Below are positions 5,074 through 6,989 of a stretch of 6,989 bases of DNA, in pieces; position 1 is the stretch's first letter; each line of letters begins with the position of its first letter. This DNA comes from Chloroflexota bacterium (GTDB taxonomy: Bacteria; Chloroflexota; Dehalococcoidia; Lucifugimonadales; JAPUKM01), in contig JAPUKM010000019.1 of assembly GCA_027295645.1 (NCBI GenBank), positions 1 to 6,989 of the forward strand, given 5' to 3'. The notes below the pieces were generated by a model. It made no database searches. It saw only the letters and a list, made by a program, of their open reading frames with translations, and was not told the DNA's origin. The position numbers were made by a program, and so were the translations under genes.

Positions 5074-6915
5074 TTATTCGCGCCGTTGGATTTGAGTGTT
5101 CGTACCGAACAGCTGCCTGAGACGCTCGTTTGTATCCACTACCCGCTGCTCCAACGCATCCACACCCTGCGACTCACCCTCATCTTGAGCAGCCACTGAA
5201 GCCGTCTGCGCAAGCAGCAACGCCTCCTCGGCCTTTAGCTCTCGCAGGTGCCGCTCCTCCATCCGATAGAGACACTGCCGCACTGCTTCCTCGCGCTGGT
5301 GAACATCCGTGGGCGGAAAGGGGGCGGAGAGCATAGACTCTACCTGCTCCCTGATCTCCTCGTCTGCGGTTTGATACAGCTCTTCTATTGTAGAGCATTT
5401 TTGCCAAAGTATGAAGACCTCACGATAGTCGGGCCGTCTGAAAGCATCTGGAGGCAGGCTGCTAGCCGTCTCCTTCAATTCGGGCCACCGTAGAATCAGG
5501 GACAGCAGGTGCTCCTCCAGCGGATCGCGGTGCTCCTGCTCAAAGGGGGCCGATGATGTCTGCGGAGCGGCAGCCGGCTCCCGGCGTCGGGACGAGGGGC
5601 GCTGCGGCCTGGCCGCGCTGACGGCAAGGGTCTCTGGCGTTGTCGACAGAAGGTCCGCCAACCTCCGTATGTAGCGCTCACGTTCGAACTGGTCGGCCAT
5701 GTTCTTATAGAACGGGTAGAGCTGCTCGGTAGCCTGCGTTTTGCCCTCGCTTGTGCTCAGGTCCCACCAGTCCGGAGCTCTCGTGAGCAGGTAATCAGGC
5801 AACGGGGGGGCCTCCCGAATGAACCGCTCCCACTGGTCCGGGTTCTCTCGGATCACCGCGTCCGGGTCATCGCCCGGGGGCAGCACAGCAATCCTGAGCG
5901 AGACTTCGGAGGGCCGCTCATAGAGCGTTACACGGCTGCGGGAGGACATAACGCGCTGCTCAAGCACCCTCCAGGAGCTCTGCAGGCTTCGACGGGTGGC
6001 CTCCTGGCCCGCGGCATCGGGGTCCAGGGCCAACACGAACCGCTGCCCGACCGCCACCAGAAGCCGGACCTGGGCCTCCGTGACGGCGGTGCCCATTGAG
6101 GCCACCACGTTATCGAACCCGTGCCGGTGGGCCGCAATGGCATCCATGTATCCCTCCACCACCACCCCCTCACCCGTCTTTTTGATACTCTGCCTGGCCA
6201 GGTGGAAGGCGTAGAGGATGCGGCCCTTATCGAAGACCGGTGTGCGTGGCGAGTTCAGATACTTGGGGTCGGAGCCGTCCAGAGAGCGTCCACCAAAGCC
6301 GACCAGGTTTCCCCGGTCATCACGAATGGGAATCATAAGCCGCCCACGGAATCGACCGCGAACAGGCCCCTCGTCTCCACCAACAGCCAGTCCCGCGTCC
6401 ACCGCCTGGGCATCGGAGGAGCCCAGGGCCGTTAGGTGCTTGAGAAGCTCATCACCCGCAACAGGGCTGAGTCCCAGCTGAAAACGGTCCGTCGCCTCTC
6501 TATCAACGCCCCGTTGCTCCAGGTACTCCCGCGCTGACGCGCCCCGTGGGGAATGCAGCAACTCCTGAAAGAAGGTCGCCGCCGCTTCGTTGACCTGGAA
6601 CAGGGCCTGGTGCTCCTCCCGAACCTGTCGCTCGGGTACGCTCACCCCGGCCCGTTGCGCCAGCTGCTTGAGCGTATCGCTGAAACCGGCCTGCTCCCGC
6701 TGCATCACAAAGGTGAAGATATCGCCGCCCGTGGCGCAGGCACCGAAGCATCGCCAGCTCTGACGGTCCGGAAACACGACGAATGATGGGGTCTTCTCCG
6801 TGTGAAACGGACAGAGCGCCTTGTAGTTACGCCCCGCCTTCTGCAGAGAGGGGACATACTGGCTCACCACATCCACAATGTCCAGGCGCTGCTTTACGTC
6901 GTCAGTAAGTGACAT
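5074..6915 (-). CDS. dnaG: DNA primase DnaG
   Basis: This 613-residue bacterial primase makes RNA primers at the replication fork and normally works with the DnaB helicase. The N-terminal zinc-binding domain carries C35, H38, C56 and C60 (CPFH ... CFGAC). The RNA polymerase core follows, with the basic motif RGRFRGRLMIPI (186-197) and FGGRSLDGSDPKYLNSP (207-223). The TOPRIM metal site has E254 in VVVEGYMDAI, D298 and D300 in LALDPDAAG, and the later GDDPDAV (348-354). Residues about 432-460 are a Pro/Ser/Arg/Ala-rich linker. The C-terminal 460-605 is a helical helicase-interaction domain, less conserved as usual. Length is normal. The last two zinc cysteines are separated by three residues instead of two. 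The ATG at 6915 gives the standard N-terminus, though its ribosome binding site is weak. rpoD follows after 16 bases, so the two are almost certainly co-transcribed. Confidence 0.97.
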   Translation of the reverse strand: MSLTDDVKQRLDIVDVVSQYVPSLQKAGRNYKALCPFHTEKTPSFVVFPDRQSWRCFGACATGGDIFTFVMQREQAGFSDTLKQLAQRAGVSVPERQVREEHQALFQVNEAAATFFQELLHSPRGASAREYLEQRGVDREATDRFQLGLSPVAGDELLKHLTALGSSDAQAVDAGLAVGGDEGPVRGRFRGRLMIPIRDDRGNLVGFGGRSLDGSDPKYLNSPRTPVFDKGRILYAFHLARQSIKKTGEGVVVEGYMDAIAAHRHGFDNVVASMGTAVTEAQVRLLVAVGQRFVLALDPDAAGQEATRRSLQSSWRVLEQRVMSSRSRVTLYERPSEVSLRIAVLPPGDDPDAVIRENPDQWERFIREAPPLPDYLLTRAPDWWDLSTSEGKTQATEQLYPFYKNMADQFERERYIRRLADLLSTTPETLAVSAARPQRPSSRRREPAAAPQTSSAPFEQEHRDPLEEHLLSLILRWPELKETASSLPPDAFRRPDYREVFILWQKCSTIEELYQTADEEIREQVESMLSAPFPPTDVHQREEAVRQCLYRMEERHLRELKAEEALLLAQTASVAAQDEGESQGVDALEQRVVDTNERLRQLFGTNTQIQRRE

Positions 6916-6989
6916 ATCTACTGCTCAATGATGACCTATCCGGCCCTGTTGGGGAAGATGCCGGCGCGTTCTTCGTCTCTACACCCTTC
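6916..6989 (-). other. Leader region of dnaG, possibly with the last codons of an upstream gene
   Basis: On the minus strand one frame is open from the window edge to a TAG at 6938-6936, giving 17 codons ending EERAGIFPNRAG, 20 bases before dnaG. A second frame runs on to a TGA just inside dnaG. Neither short peptide was recognised, and the stretch is too short to prove coding. No clear promoter or rpsU end is visible. Confidence 0.25.

Noticed and set aside
1..6989. CRISPR array, insertion sequence, tRNA/rRNA, phage or defence genes
   Set aside because: No regularly spaced repeats, transposase motifs, terminal inverted repeats or RNA-gene signatures were seen; nearly the whole window is accounted for by five same-strand genes of known families.

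Overview
This window looks like an ordinary core-genome segment from a moderately GC-rich bacterium. Every convincing gene is on the minus strand, so biological order runs from high to low coordinates. Several traits suggest Chloroflexota, probably Dehalococcoidia or a relative: an adjacent dnaG-rpoD pair, a DnaG zinc motif of the CFGAC type, an RpoD with a large insert between regions 1.2 and 2.1, and an archaeal-type PEP carboxylase. That placement comes from family recall, not from a search.

Layout in transcription order. (1) 6989-6916 is a short leader that may hold the last codons of an unidentified gene. (2) 6915-5074 is dnaG (primase), followed after 16 bases by (3) rpoD (primary sigma factor, 5057-3501), the core of the classical macromolecular-synthesis operon. 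(4) 3500-3389 is an intergenic stretch with a strong GC-rich hairpin (3449-3472) that probably ends or attenuates dnaG-rpoD transcription. (5) 3388-1913 encodes an archaeal-type phosphoenolpyruvate carboxylase (PpcA family). It is followed after 12 bases by (6) an Fpg/Nei-family DNA glycosylase (1900-1073) whose ribosome binding site overlaps the ppcA stop. (7) 1072-962 holds a candidate promoter with two inverted repeats. (8) 961 to the left edge is a rubrerythrin-like/VIT1 (CCC1) fusion membrane protein, 320 codons visible and 3' end outside the window.

The dnaG-rpoD pair supplies replication priming and housekeeping transcription initiation. The ppcA-glycosylase pair joins anaplerotic CO2 fixation with oxidative base repair, probably only by co-transcription. 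The fusion protein should sense or bind iron (or manganese) with its ferritin-like domain and export it through its VIT1 domain. I found no CRISPR array, mobile element, tRNA or rRNA, and no evidence of an undescribed multi-gene system. The points most worth a second look are the mosaic Fpg/Nei active-site features, the archaeal-type PEPC in a bacterial context, and the paired inverted repeats before the iron-transport gene.
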